Part shown: positions 23,816-40,816 of the stretch, piece after piece | Position numbering within the stretch: the first letter of the stretch is position 1 | How the letters are laid out: the number at the start of each line of letters is the position of its first letter | Assembly: GCF_000002985.6 (NCBI RefSeq) | Contig: NC_003280.10 | Location: forward strand, 11,714,501-11,778,500 | DNA length: 64,000 bases | Direction of reading: 5' to 3' | Origin: Caenorhabditis elegans | Taxonomy: Eukaryota > Nematoda > Chromadorea > Rhabditida > Rhabditidae | The notes under the pieces: model-generated | Database searches by the model: none | What the model saw: the letters and a program-made list of their open reading frames with translations, nothing else | What the model was told of the DNA's origin: nothing | Program-made: the position numbers and the translations under genes

Positions 23816-25020
23816 TCTAATCTTTTTCCAACTCTTCCCCTAACTTTCTTCCTTCCCTTCAAATGACTTTCATAAATTGTGCACAATAATTATGAAAACT
23901 ACGTTTTTCGTGAATGATTCTTATCATAAATGTGTCTGCAATAATGATAATCCCCTCAACTTTGCCCCAAGATGAACTGTTTTTTGCTGACAATTTTGTA
24001 ATTCCACGAAGAGCACTGACGTCAGTTGGAGAAAATTGCACACGAGGCTATAAAATCGAAAGTTGGTTTCAGAAGAAAAAAAACATACTACAGGCGGATG
24101 TTGTCGTCTGATAAGAGTTTAGCAATAAAAATTCCAAATTTCTGCAGAAAAAACAATTATAGTTTTTGAGGAAAACTTTCTAAATTTTCCAGCGTGTATA
24201 TATTTCCGGTAAACGTTAAAAACAAAATAAAAACAAGTTGAATCATGGCCTTGATAAAGAAAGAGAGAGTTCTTGGTGCACATATCTCGGTTATTTTCAG
24301 TGCTATCAAAAATATGTCAACTACAAAACTATAGATTATAATATGACGCATAAGTTTGTAGTTAAAATTTTTTGATTAAATCAATGAGCACAGAGATATG
24401 AGCTCCCAAACTTACTGTCAGTTTTTTCTAACATGTTGGAAGCCGTAAGACGTCGGCCGCTATTACACGTTGTTGGAATTATTGTACTACAATTTTAAAG
24501 ATTCTATTTTGTTTTACATGTCCTATAAAAATAAAAGCCCCCTTGAGCCTGTAAAATGCCAGCCGCTTTTACTCAGATTGGCAGATTGAAACATTGTAGA
24601 AGTTAGAATAAATAAATTAGCAATTGAAAATCCAAATTATCAATTAAAAACTAATTTTTAAAAAATTTAAAAATGTTTCTGAACCAATTTCTCGAAAAAT
24701 ATGAACTCCCGCAGGTTACAACTTTTGTTTGAAGAGAGGTACGTGAAGTGCATCCCACTTATCTTGCACTAAAACAATCCCCACTTTTCTCTTGGCTGCC
24801 TTCTCCCGGATCCGAACTTGATGATGTTATCAACTTATCAGTACAGTTTCAAAAGATAGAGATTCAGACGCGACGATGGGCACAATCGGCTTAAAACATC
24901 AGATGATAAGCTGAAAAAGTGATAAGGTTATAAAAATGCGGGACAGACTCCTCCTATTCTGTCACTATATAGTCCGTATTAGGAAAAGTACGGTTTCTTC
25001 TGATTTTTATCACAAGAAGG

Positions 25021-28000
25021 ATGGTCATGAGCAGGACACTTGTACTTGTGGCGCTCCTCGGCTTCGCATATGTTTGGTAAGTAACCTTTAGAAGGCTTCT
25101 AAGCTTTCATGCCTGCCTACCGCCTATTAAAAAATTAAAATACAAAAAACCTAAAAACAACTGTGTAGTTTCTCATTTCAGCGAATCCGCTCTGATCACA
25201 AATCTCCCTGGAGCTCCAATCTCAAACTTCAAGCAATATTCGGGCTACTACAATGTGGGAACCAAGAAGAATCATATGCTCCACTACTGGTTCGTCGAGT
25301 CTCAAAGCAACCCATCAACTGATCCAGTTCTTCTCTGGCTTACCGGTGGACCAGGATGCTCCGGATTGTCAGCTCTTCTCACCGAGTGGGGACCATGGAA
25401 TGTGAGTTTGAGGGGAGCGGAAAATTGCGCAAAAAGCTAACATTTTAGCTACAAAATATTGTGGATAAATTAACATGTAAGGTAAAAAAGAGGTTCCAAA
25501 AAATAGGTTCGTGTTATTTGAAAAATGTATAGCTACAATATTCTATAGTTCCTCTGAGTCTTCGTGCCCTGAAACCCAATTACTCCATTTTCCTATATTC
25601 TTGTGAAAATATGTTTTTTTTTATTTCTAACAATACCACTATCACTGATAATATTCCGTTGTTTTTACTTCTAGTTTTCATGTTTTTTTTTCTCGCCCAC
25701 CTACCGATTTTCTAGGGACACTATATATGTCAACTTTGATGGCTCTTATCTCTACCATTTTCAATTTATCAAAAACCGCCAACTACTTATAATGTGCATC
25801 ACATTGTGATCTACACTTTGTAGTTTACAAATGTTTGATAAATTTTAAAATAAGCGAGATACAAACTATTAAAAAAGTATATATTGTTACCATAAAAAAT
25901 TGTGTTTAAAAAAATTGCCGTTAGAAATTTTGTTTTAAATCGTGAATTTTTGAAAATGTACGACATCGAAATATTTTAAGAAAAGTTATTTCTCAAGTGA
26001 CATCTAGAAACATGTCACTTTTGCTGAAATTTAAGCAAACATAAAAGGTAGAGAAGCACCTACAAAGAAGATTTATTAACAGTTTTGTTTTTCCAGGTCA
26101 ACACCGACGGAGCCACCCTTCGCACCAATCCATACTCCTGGAACAAGAATGCCTCAATTCTCACCCTTGAAGCTCCAGCCGGAGTTGGATACTCTTACGC
26201 CACAGACAACAATATTGCAACCGGAGACGACCAGACAGCCAGTGAGAATTGGGAAGCCCTCGTCGCTTTCTTCAATGAGTTCCCACAATACAAGGGAAAC
26301 GATTTCTATGTGACTGGAGAGTCGTACGGTGGAATCTATGTTCCAACACTTGTTCAGACTATTTTGGATCGTCAATCACAATCTCATATCAATATTAAGG
26401 GACTCGCAATCGGAAACGGATGTGTTTCAGCTAACGAGGGAGTTGACTCACTTGTCAACTTCTTGTACCATCACGGAGTTGTTGATCAGGTTGGGGCAGT
26501 TTTGAATATTTGAAAATAGGAAGCCTAAGCCTAATTCTAAGCCTGAACCTAAGCCTCATTTTAAGCTCAAACCTAAACATACGCCTAAATCTATTTTCAA
26601 TAAAAAAACACTTCCAGGCCAAATGGGAGCACATGAAGACCTCGTGCTGCCACAACGACACTGATGCCTGCCCATGGCACTCGTTCAGCGAGTTCTCGGC
26701 CTGCGGAGAATTCGTTGAAGCTACCCAACAGACCGCCTGGAACGGAGGTCTCAACCCATACAACATGTACGCCGACTGCATCTCCACCAGCGCAAGCTTC
26801 CGTTTCGGAATGGAGTATGAGAGAAGATTCAATAAGAAGTACACACCAGAGGTTCTTGGAACCGTTCCATGTCTTGATGAGAGCCCAGTAACCAATTATT
26901 TGAACCGTCAGGATGTGCGTAAGGCACTCGGAATTCCATCTTCTCTTCCAGCTTGGTCGATTTGCAGGTAAGATTCTAAAATTTTGCATTGTGTAAAAAC
27001 CTATATATCTCAAAATCTACAAGTGTTAAAAAAAGGTTGTCAACTAACAAATTAAAGCTCTTAAAGTTTTGCACATTTTGCCGACAACTTTTTTGTATGT
27101 CCAATAGCAAATAAGATATACCTTTTCCAAATATTTTACTCAAAATCGGTGGGCGAATTTGCCTACATGCTCCACAGTAAAATGATATTATTTCCAGTAA
27201 CGCCATCTCGTACGGTTACAAGAGACAATACGGAGACATGACTTCCCGTGTTCTGAACGCCGTCAACAACAACAATCTGAAAATGATGCTCTACAACGGA
27301 GACGTCGATTTGGCCTGTAATGCTCTTATGGGACAGAGATTCACTGACAAGCTCGGTCTTACGGTAGGCTATTTTATGTTTAAAAGTTTAGAGGCGCAGA
27401 TGTTTTTTAGTTTTTCGTGATTTTCAATACTACGGTACCTAGTTTTGACACGATCGATTTTTTAAATGAAAAAGGAGTGTGCGCCTTTAAGGGGTACTGT
27501 AGTTTTTTCTCAATTTAGTCTCATTTTTAGTAAAAAGTTCGAAAAACGGGAATTAAAAATTTCAAATATTTCAAAATGCATGAAATTGTGAGAAAAAATC
27601 ATGAAACAGCAAAGCAAATTTCAAAATTTCGAGCTACAGTACTCCTGAAAGGCGCAAAATCTTTTACATTCAAAAAAAAATCAATCGCTTCGAGACCGGG
27701 CACCGTATTTGTTTGGGCATAAACCACAGTTTTTGCTTTTTTCAATAAAAAGATATCTATATATTATCCAGACCCAAAGTTTTTCCAAACAATACGGCGC
27801 CGGGTCTCGACACGATAAATTTTTGTTGAATGAGCGAAGCTGTGCGCCTTTAAAGAGTACTGTAGTTTCAAACTTCCGTTGCTGCGGATTTTTCATCGAA
27901 AATTATTTTTTTGAAAATATTACTCTTTAAAGGCGCACATCGTTTTGCATTCATAAAAATTGTCGTGTCGAGACACCGGGTACCGTATTTTTAAACAATA

Positions 28001-28247
28001 AGCTCTCAATCGCTGCGAGACCCAAGATTTTTAATGTTTTGTAAAAATTCCATAATTTAATTTCCAGCTCTCCAAGAAGAAGACCCACTTCACTGTGAAG
28101 GGTCAAATCGGTGGATACGTGACACAGTACAAGGGATCCCAGGTGACATTCGCCACTGTTCGCGGAGCCGGACACATGGTACCAACCGACAAGCCAGCCG
28201 TCGCCGAGCACATCATCCAATCGTTCCTGTTCAACAAGGCCTTCTAA
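25021..28247 (+). CDS. Serine carboxypeptidase (S10 family, cathepsin A-like)
   Basis: Exons 25021-25076, 25182-25401, 26097-26489, 26618-26967, 27198-27363 and 28068-28247 give 454 residues. S10 carboxypeptidases remove C-terminal residues from peptides at acid pH in lysosomes or the gut lumen. The first exon encodes a signal peptide ([15 protein letters not shown]), with two possible starts two codons apart (25021 or 25027). The oxyanion-loop signature LTGGPGCSG is near residue 65. The catalytic Ser168 lies in GESYGG, the catalytic Asp in [10 protein letters not shown] (residues about 374-378), and the catalytic His431 in GAGHMVP, so the triad is complete. Strong codon bias and TGATAAG sites upstream fit high intestinal expression. 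Intron 3 holds TTAGGC-type repeats and intron 5 holds two palindromic MITE-like copies in tandem. I recall this as F13D12.6 but am not sure of a gene symbol. Confidence 0.93.
26518..26590 (-). repeat. Short telomere-like repeat in carboxypeptidase intron 3
   Basis: Variants of CCTAAG (GCCTAAGCCTAATTCTAAGC and further units) fill most of the 128-base intron. They stay open in the exon frame for some distance but are bounded by proper GT/AG splice sites, so they are intronic. Confidence 0.65.
27429..27994. repeat. Two palindromic MITE-like copies in tandem in intron 5
   Basis: Copy 1 (about 27429-27712) runs from 'acggtacctagttttgacacgat' to 'cttcgagaccgggcaccgtattt'. Copy 2 (about 27790-27994) runs from 'atacggcgccgggtctcgacacgat' to 'gtcgtgtcgagacaccgggtac'. 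Each has internal 'gcgcctttaaaga/gtactgtagtt' and its inverse. The AATACGGTGCCCGG-like ends are the most conserved part. Confidence 0.7.
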
Positions 28248-29478
28248 TCGTTAGGAGAACAATGATAATAATTTTGAAATAAATGTCTGAAAAACTGAGC
28301 TCACAAGAGGTTATAAGGTTCCAGCAATTTATAAGAATTTGGAAATTGAAACAATAAAAAAGAATAAAAAGGGAAATAAGATTTTTTGGGTGTTTTGGGG
28401 AAAAGAAGAGATGGGGGGATGGGGGATGTTCATTTTTCAAGAATTGTGATGGATTAAACAGATGTGGGGGGTTGAGGGGGAGAAGAGAGGAAAAGAAGTG
28501 GCAGCTATCCGAATAAATGAGAACTTTTTTATCTTTAATTTTGCGATCGGAAGAACTTACAAAATCACGGTGGTAGGAGAATTAAAAGAAATTAGAAAAA
28601 AAAACTTAGGGGGTTTTGTGTGTGTGAAAAAGTTGAAAACGGTCTGGAAAGGGATCGATGGGATACATAGAAGACAAAAAAAAGAGGTGAAGATTTGTGG
28701 GGGGAGTCAATTAAATTAGTGTAGAAGACGAGAAATGAGAGAAGATGATACCAGAAATAGAGAAAAAAAGAAGCTTAAATAATTATATATCGGGAGGAAA
28801 TAATAATTAGAATGGATCTCATATTGTGCTTTTCTTGATGTGGGGGTTTTAGGATTAGTGATGCGCGTGGCGTTCGCTTTTCGATTTCAAAATTGTACTC
28901 CGCGCGCGTGGCTCCATCACTGTATATCTTGCTCGCCGAGCACAAATTTGTCTTACATATATATAAAATTTTTTGTCGTAGCATGAATATCATGTTAGTA
29001 GAATACGATCGGGGAGAGAAAGAGAGCGCGCGCATGTGTATGTGTCTGTGACTAAAGTGAGTGGTGAAAGAGGAAGAAAGATTAAGCTTCGCGGGGGGCG
29101 GGGAGACACAGAAAATGTGAAATAAAAATAAATGAGAGAGAGAGAGTTGAGAATTGCTATAATAATAATTTTCACATAGTAAAAAAAATTGATGAGAAAA
29201 TTCGAACAAACGTCAAGGAAAGTAATATGGGGAGGGCGATTGAAGAGAGACTAGAAAGTACCGAACAAAAAGCGATGAGAAGAGGTGAGAGAAGAAAAAG
29301 AGATCCGGGCACGCGGAAGAGGGCGCCGGGATAGCGGATAGCGACGAAAGAATGAGAACAACAGGGGGGTTTCAAGAGCGGAAAAAAATTGGGGAAAATG
29401 GGGAAAAAAATTGCCACGTAGTGTCATCATCATTCAATCAATAATTGGAGAATAATTAAGGAAGACATTTGATGTTTC
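28248..29478. other. Convergent intergenic region, purine-rich
   Basis: This lies between the carboxypeptidase stop and the gpb-1 stop, so it holds only 3' ends. It is strikingly purine-rich on the plus strand (G/A runs at 28380-28500, 28990-29050 and 29270-29330), with GAGA and alternating GCGC tracts. A poly(A) signal AATAAA is near 28278. The open frames on the other strand are by-products of the purine bias. Confidence 0.5.
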
Positions 29479-33147
<3,669 letters not shown>

Positions 33148-36100
33148 CTTGCTGCTGGTGGTGGTGCGTGCTCCGGAGGATGGTACTGATGGAAGTGTCG
33201 ACGGATGCGGCTGCGGCTAATGCTGCTCCTGGTCGGTGTTCGCGTTTTCGACGGCGGCGCTGCTCTATTCGTCGTCTTCGTGGCCTTTGTTCTTGCACTC
33301 GACAACTGGGCCTGCAAAAAAAAGCGTGAATTAAGAATTATTGGATAGAAAAAAAGAGTTTGAAGGAAATAGCAGAAAAAATCGATTTTTTCCAAGAATT
33401 TGATTATTTTCATGAAGGAATTAAATTTATCGTTAAAATAATTCAAGTTTTCGAAGCTTTTAGAGATTTTCTGTGGAGAAAATAAGAAAAAATAAGATAA
33501 AAAGGTCAAAAAAGGAAAGAAAATCAAAGAAAAACAACAGTGTGCATATTGACGTCACGGTGTTTGCAGAAACTACGGTAGGCCAGCACATGCTAATTGC
33601 CGCGCAATGTTTTTTGTTTTTATTTAATTAATTAATTAATAAGTTTTAAATTGAATATTCAATGCGAAAACCAATCAAAAAATGAAGAAAATTATTGATT
33701 GTTTCATTGTAATCAAGTAATTTATGTAAAAATCAAAAATTTGAAAAAAATGGATTTTTTTCAATTTAAAAATAAGTGATTCCAGAATTCTATATTTGAA
33801 AAAACAACACATTTTGGTCTTACTTATCTAATAAAATAGTTCGATTCTAAAATCGATAACTAGACGGGAAAATATTTAATTCTTTAGAGAGGAACTTTGG
33901 AAGTAGATTATTAGCTCTAGGGATCCCTATAGGTGAGATAATAAAATAAGAATAAACTAAAGGTATGTTTTTGATCAAAACATGAAAAACCTACTAGAAA
34001 GAAATCTATATCACTAACCCTTTTAATTAAAACCCCTCGACCGACGTCAACTTGGCAAAGACGGTGAGACCAAGCTGCTGATCAGGAAGTACAGAATGAC
34101 GGTCTGCAAACCAAAATCATAAGCTTCAGAAATTTTAAGCAAAATTTTTAACTTTCAAAAAATCAATAGATCGATTCAGAAACTGGCGTGAGAGCGGAAC
34201 ACTGTACGAGAAAGAAACCAAACCTTGAGACGCAGACCAAGCGGGATGGAAAAGGGGAGCGGGCGGGAAAAAATGTAAAAGTGTTGGTCTGTGTGTGTGT
34301 GTGTGGCGCGGAAGAACAAAACAATGACAAAAAAGAAAGAAAAGAAACTGAATACCACAAATGTCGAATGAAATGAGGGAATTAAGGAAGGAAATGATGG
34401 GGCACAGGTATTTGAGTTTTGAGGGAACATATTGCTCTCCGTGTTCAAATACCTTGGGCTCTCCCAGGTAGGAGCGCAAAACGTGACAAAAGCTAATATA
34501 TATCTGTGCGAAGAAGGCGCGGCTCACTCTTTCTCTCTCCTACCATTGGATCTGCGAATTATTGATTCAACTTTTGTTTGCTAAATGCAGAATTCTAATT
34601 GCTTTGGGCGAGGGGACATCTGGTGCCCTCCAGCAGGTGGTGCGAGCATTTTTAACCAATAAAATTGTACAAAGTTCTCAGACAAAAATAGGCCAATTTT
34701 GACCGAGCCAGACTGCCATCGAAGATTAATGGCTTTGATGTGACGTGGCAGGACGCAAGACGGCTTAATGGCTGGTGTTTGGGTCTAAAATGTGAATGGG
34801 CACAGGAAATGAAAAAGCGGCGAAACGTTCTGGACTAGAAGGGAAAAAAAAGAAAAAATAAGCGGATTGTGTCAGGCAATCAGTCGATTCGACTAAGCAA
34901 CACACAGCCCAGAGAAACAGACACGCATATGCAGATAATGCCTTGACGAAGCACAAGAAGAAAGAAGAAGTAGATGTAGAAGTAGAAGACGACGACGACG
35001 TAGAAGAAGTAGAACATTGAGCGTGAGCGTGTGTGTGTGTGCGTGTGTGTGTGTGCCAGTGAGCTGCCCCGAGATACACCAATCAGAGGCTCGTCTAGAC
35101 CTCTACATTCAGAACACTATTCCTATGGAGAGAGAGAGAGAGCAAGACGAGTGGAGCGAGGCGAATGGAGAGGGAGCTCTACGTCAAGCTGCTCACCTGG
35201 GTCTCCGCACTCGTACGCTTCTCTCCTCTCTTCCGAAACCTCTTTCGCGCACTATTTCAGGGCGGTCGAGAGGGCCCGAGTGAAAGAGGCAAAAGGAAGA
35301 CGCGAAGAATTGAGGAGCGGATCAATACGCACACACAAACAGACACACACACACAGCAGACTCGGATGCAAACGCCCGGCGCGCGCTCACCACTGACAAA
35401 AAGCGGAGAGACAGAGACGGACATGCTGCCAACGGGCAAAATGAAGCGAGCGGGTGAGGCCGCAACGCGACCGCTCCGCCGACGATGCACAGGGGGTTGA
35501 GATGGAGGAAAGCAAGAGAGAGAAAGAGAGAGGGGCGCAGCCAGGCATAAACATGCTGCATGCAAAAAGAGAGGGAGAGATAGCTAAACAGAGAGAATTG
35601 TCAAAGAAAAAGCATCCCTCTCTCTTTTGCCTGAAGGAGCCGGAGCAGTACTACTCATCAGTCTGAGTCTCCAAGTCTGTTGCCAACGACGGGATCCAGT
35701 AGCTCACATGGCCTAGTAGTTCAGACATAGGGGACACCTACCTATTGTACTAGAGCTGATAGTAACAATATTGATATATGATGTCTAAAGCTTATTTTAT
35801 TCGCCTCAACTAGCAAATGATATAAACAGAGTGAAAGACTAGTTACGCAAATTACCCAAATTTAGAGAGGGCCGGCGGTCAAGAAGACATGAAGAAGACA
35901 GTGTTGCATCTTGGCAGTATTTTGAGGAGAGCGCGAGAAACGTTGTCTGTGTGTCAGAGGGGGTTTTGTGTTGAATGAAGGCCCCCACGATGACGACGCG
36001 TAGAGGACAATGAGAAATATTCCAGGTCTTTCGAGGATTATGATTAGCTTGAATTCAACTCACATATTCTATGTGTTAGGAGGAGCGAGAAGATGAAGCA

Positions 36101-36160
36101 CAACAAACACTGGGGGATGCAAATAAACAACCACAGGTCAAAATTAGTACAGGGGAGGTT

Positions 36161-36177
36161 GGGGGGGGGGGGGGGGG
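36161..36177 (+). repeat. Monoguanine tract G17
   Basis: Seventeen uninterrupted Gs follow AGGTT. Runs of this length form G-quadruplexes and are the known deletion hotspots in C. elegans lacking the FANCJ-type helicase DOG-1. Confidence 0.85.
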
Positions 36178-36689
36178 TCTCAAATCTTAAGAATTCAGAG
36201 TTCTCTGATTTGATTATAGCTTCTAATACTACCACTAGATGCTACAACTCGGGTGGAAAATATTTGAGATGCAAATAGTCAAAAACAATCAGTATACTAC
36301 GACGAGAAGATTTTTTTTAAATTGAATGATCATAAAGCAGGCTTCGATAATGGAAATCTGATGGACTAGCGGCATAGACGATGGCTTAGCAGATTTTTGG
36401 GCCGCCTATAAAGCTAAAAATACCATGAGACGTTTTCAGTGTTTTGCTCCATCTAGCACAACTGTGCCAAGTGACTGGTATCACAGCAGCACCATTAATG
36501 ATAAAATTTGAGAAGGGCAGGAGAAACAGAGCAACTGTGGAATATGTTTACCCCTAGAAAAAAACTAATTTCGATTTTGAGAGCCCAGGAAAAAACAGGA
36601 CCTGGTGGCCGAATTGCCTTTTTTCACGGACAGGGGTAGATCGGACAAACCTGTCTACAAAACTACGCGCACAAGGACACAGTTTTGAG

Positions 36690-36985
36690 ATTTCTAGCCA
36701 AAAGTGTATCTGAGGCCATTGCCGTTTGATCTCCAAAAATTGCGGGAGTCGTCGAAATATAATGTGAGCTTCCCACATTTTTCGGAGGTTAAACAGAAGT
36801 GGCTGCACGTGATGTCAGATTTTCCCATAACGGTTTGTTCTACAAAAAATGCAGGAATTTCTTCATCAAAAAATGTGACGTCAGCACGTTCTTAACCATG
36901 CGAAATCAGTTGAGAAGTCTCTGTCTAAGTTCCCGCATTTTTTGTAGGTCACAACGACATGGGACATTCTGACACCACGTGTCGT
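36690..36985. repeat. Dispersed repeat, two related units
   Basis: Two related units are recognisable, each combining 'cccgcattttttgtag' or its complement with 'ttctacaaaaaatgcaggaatttc' and a 'gacatgggacattctgacaccacgtg' end. The last motif matches the first 30 bases of the window. It is a dispersed C. elegans repeat with no coding sequence. Confidence 0.5.
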
Positions 36986-39900
36986 TGGCGATCAGAACAA
37001 AAAATAAGTAAGTCAAATCGTGCAAAATTGCCAAATTCACAATATGCAAAGATTCACAATATGGAAAAAAATCCAGTAAAAAAATAATGAAATGTCGAAA
37101 GCGATGAGCCATCCGCCAGGAGCGGCAGAAAAATGGCGATGGTGGGGGGATGTCCCGCCGTCCGTCCTTTTTTCGCTCTTCTCATTTTCGACGGCGAAAT
37201 GAGTAAGCGACGTTGCTCTTTCTCTTTCTCCATCTCTCACTAACATCTCTCTTCCTCGGCCGTGGAAGAGAAGACGGAGGAGAAGGCGTTTCGAAATGAT
37301 GAGTCCATGGGAGAAGCGACATATTGGGTAACTCGAGTGGCCAGAGAAGGGAGATGGGGAGAAGAAGAAGAAGAAAAAGAACAAAAAGGACAAGGGGGTT
37401 GGTAGAAGAATGGGAGGGAGAGACAAGAAGCTGGGAAGGGGAAAAAGCTCAGTTCAGTCTTTGGGATAAAACTCGCGTCATCATCAATCTCAGGGCGTTG
37501 TTGAACACATTTTCTCGCCTCCTCCTGTTCCTACCGCGCCGGCTCATGAATAATATAAACCGTGTCACTACATTCATTTCTGTCCTCATGTGCGCAGTCG
37601 CCCCGCGCGCTCAAATCGAATTTGTCTCACGTTTCTTCTCAACCAGAGCACTGGAGCTCCTTTGGACAGATCCCTGCCGAGTTCGAAAATAGCTCGGACT
37701 GGTCAAGATTTGGCGGGAAGGAAAGTTAAGAATGTTACCCTAACATTTGGCAAAATTATGATGGAGCAGTTATGGTTATTTCTACAACAAAACATTTCTA
37801 CAAAACTTGTGAGAAACGGTATTGGAAGGTCTACAAGTACCTATAAGCAACTTTTCAAATAGTTCGTAGCTCCATACTGTATAAAACATGTTCTCCAGTG
37901 AACTTTTCGGGTTACGGTAGCTCCAGATGTCTCACACGGAATTTCTCTATTTTTTGTGATTTTTTGCTCTCAATTTGCAGAAATTAAAACAAAAGCCAGA
38001 AAATTGGAAAAAGTCAAAGTTGGGTATCACCTAGCAGCAGAGCGTAGACAGTTACCCAAAAACTGAAATTGTGTAGATTTAAGGAGAGTACCACATTATT
38101 AGCACATTATACCACATTATTCATTATACCACAGTGCCACATTATTCCATTTCACATTATCTACAGCAGAGTTTTTTTTCGTTTTCTAGGCCACGGTGGA
38201 TTTGTACATTAAAAAAACTTGGCCTGCTCCAAAATTACACTGCCTGTCTCAATTTGGCTCAGAAACTCCCAACTTTCAAGCTAAAGCTCAAAAATCACGG
38301 ATTCACAGAACGAGGAGATTTTTCACGTACTCTTTAGTAAATATTTGAAAACTTTCGCCCTTCTTCAATAAAGACGTCAATTCATCAGGCCGAGAAGGAG
38401 CACAAGGCAAAGAGGGGGGTGAGGAGCATGATGACGTCGATAAACATTTCGATTTCAACATTGAAGAAAGTGGCGGGGAAAACGAAACGGAGGGAAACAA
38501 GAAACTGACGGGAACGAAGCAACACAAAACAAAACAAAAATCGCCCGGCCTGGCTGACTTTGTGTTTTATAACAGGAAAAAAAATCATTGGGGGGCCAGA
38601 GACGGACGGCACCGCGGACACTTTTATTGCACCTATCCGCGGGCTCTAATTGTGTGTTTGGACGACAAGACAAGAGTGCAGACATTAATTGGAAGAATCA
38701 TGCGCGCGTGCGCGGCAATTCAATTTTGAGAGATCAAGAGTTTAATGAGTTTCGAACTCCTTTTTTCCTGTAATGTTAAAACTCCTAAACTTGCTACTAT
38801 GACGCACCGCACCGATTCGAGTTAGGAGTAAAAGTGGCAGCCGACATCTCACGGGTAGGCAGTCCAAAGGGAGCAGCTCATCCCAAGTGGCAGCCGACAC
38901 TTCACGGGTATGTATCAAGTTGGTTGTTGGCTCTTGGTGCTAGACAACAAACAACTCCCACAAACTTCAAAATTGTCTGAAAAATTTCAGCGAATATATA
39001 TTTCGTGGGAAATTAAAGAAATCTAGAAAATTCCATTACAAAATTTTCGAAAAAAAATCACCTGCTCGGTAAAAACTTTCCGACTTGGCCGTTTTTCTTA
39101 ATGTCAGCCTAATAACATATGTGATTTGTGTTGAAATTTTTTACTTGCACGTTCTCTAAACGTTTCGAACTTCCAAAAATAAGTGACGGTGGAAGAGTTT
39201 TTGCTAGATTAGAAATCTCGGTCACCAGTTAAAGTCTAGGCCACATATGACGTCATCAACATAAAAGCCACTTCGAACGTTTTCATAAATTGTCTTGTGA
39301 GGTGTTATAGCTGTATGTCCTCGTCAAATTGTCCAGTCTATTTTTGGATACCAGAGACAACTCCTTTGAGGCCAATATATGCGCGGAACGCGGAAATGGG
39401 ATATATGGCGATGAAAAAGACGGAGAAGAGCCGGACGAGGAGAACAAAAAAAGCAACGGGGATGATAAACGAGAACTTGAACTTTTTTTATCACAAAGTT
39501 TAGAGCTTTTGGGCCTTTTATGAAAGTTCAACAATTCTTTTCAAACATGGTGCAATCCCTGAAGCTCCGTCTCATTAATGGGCGTAGTCTATTGGCGGGT
39601 GGAGACTCGGAAAATGTAATTGTTTTAGGCCTGGCCGAATTGTGGGTGTGGTCTCTGGAGCACCGCCCGTATTATGGGTGTGGTCAAAAGTCCGAGAATG
39701 TGAACTCAAAAATCTTATTACATTCAGTAGCCATTTTGTGGGCGGTGCCAAACCACTAAAAATTAGGATTTGAAAGTCTTATAAGACTGTAGATATATTA
39801 TTGTGGACGAGGCCTTCACTGAGTTACGAATAGTTTAAGCCGTAGTTCATTTGCCAAAGAAAATGTTGGTAGAAGTGGCCTACCTGCCTACAAGGCGACC

Positions 39901-40816
39901 TAGCCTGCCTACAATTCGATTTACGCGTGCCTACTACCAACATGTGTGTCTCCCACCAAACGGACGTTAACATTATTTCAGTTAAATTAACGTGTAAATT
40001 AAAATGAGAAAGCACATCATTTGGTCCAAAATGTAGGGATTATGCGGTAGGTAGGCACGTAGGCAAGTATTTAAAAAACTTTTTCTGTTTCTAAATTTAG
40101 CCGAGTAAAAAGTAAAAAGATACGCTTTTTGACTCATCTTCTCTCTTCCAGAGAGCAGCTCTTCATCTTCATCCAAATTTCCATACGGAGCCCCGTATCT
40201 CTGGTCAATGAATAATAAACCAGTTGGGCATCATAATTGCCTTATTTAGGAACAAGCTAGCAGTTTCATCTTTTTCTCAATACATTACTAATAATTTTGT
40301 TTTCAGCTCAAAAATTGGATTTCAAGTCAGATTTTGAGACGAAAAATGGAAAGCTAAAGCCACAAATATATGTAGTTTTGAATACATTTCACCTGGGGAT
40401 TTTTAGTCTGGAAAAGCTATTTTAGAAATGGTTGAAAGGTGTGGGAAGGTTTGTTTGGCCAACTAAGCTATAGCCAGGATTTTTGACAACTCCGCAATCA
40501 AGTCTAAATTATTTTTTTCTGCAATCAACTAACTAGTAGAAAAAAGAAAGAAAAAACTACACATAGTAGTCGGCTATTATGAATCCGCGAAAAGAGATCA
40601 CGGAGATCCGAATAGAAGACACGAATAAAACGATGATTACCGTAGGTCGACGTGTTTTGTTGTTGGGATTATTTACGAATAGATTGGGTGAAGAAAAGTG
40701 GATGGAGGGGGATTAGTCGTGTTCCCGACTCTATTCTTCATCGTCAAAAGTTCAATGAAGACGCCGCGTCACATTTGCTACCTGGAGGAGACATTTGGTT
40801 AAGTTTAGTAGCTTTG

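Larger units (their letters stand above)
17871..25020. other. Gene-poor, repeat-rich stretch
   Basis: No protein gene could be supported over about 7 kb. It holds TTAGGC-type repeats (18.5 and 23.6 kb), a GGCCAAACGAGACTCC copy (18.84 kb), a degenerate 'tctaggcc-ttt-aaa' array (21.48-22.0 kb), a perfect 16-bp hairpin (22.04 kb) and AT-rich filler. Open frames here are short, lack splice context, and look like chance or low-complexity frames. The last few hundred bases before 25021 contain TGATAAG (GATA-type) sites at about 24845-24930, consistent with an intestinal promoter for the carboxypeptidase gene. Confidence 0.5.

Noticed and set aside
28775-29417. Minus-strand open frames up to 144 aa downstream of the carboxypeptidase gene
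   Set aside because: They come from the purine-rich plus strand (Ser/Phe/Leu-rich translations) in a convergent 3' region and have no coding support.
37037-37692. Frames of 122-129 aa on opposite strands
   Set aside because: Low complexity (Phe/Ser/Pro or Arg/Lys/Glu), overlapping each other, with no splice or start context.
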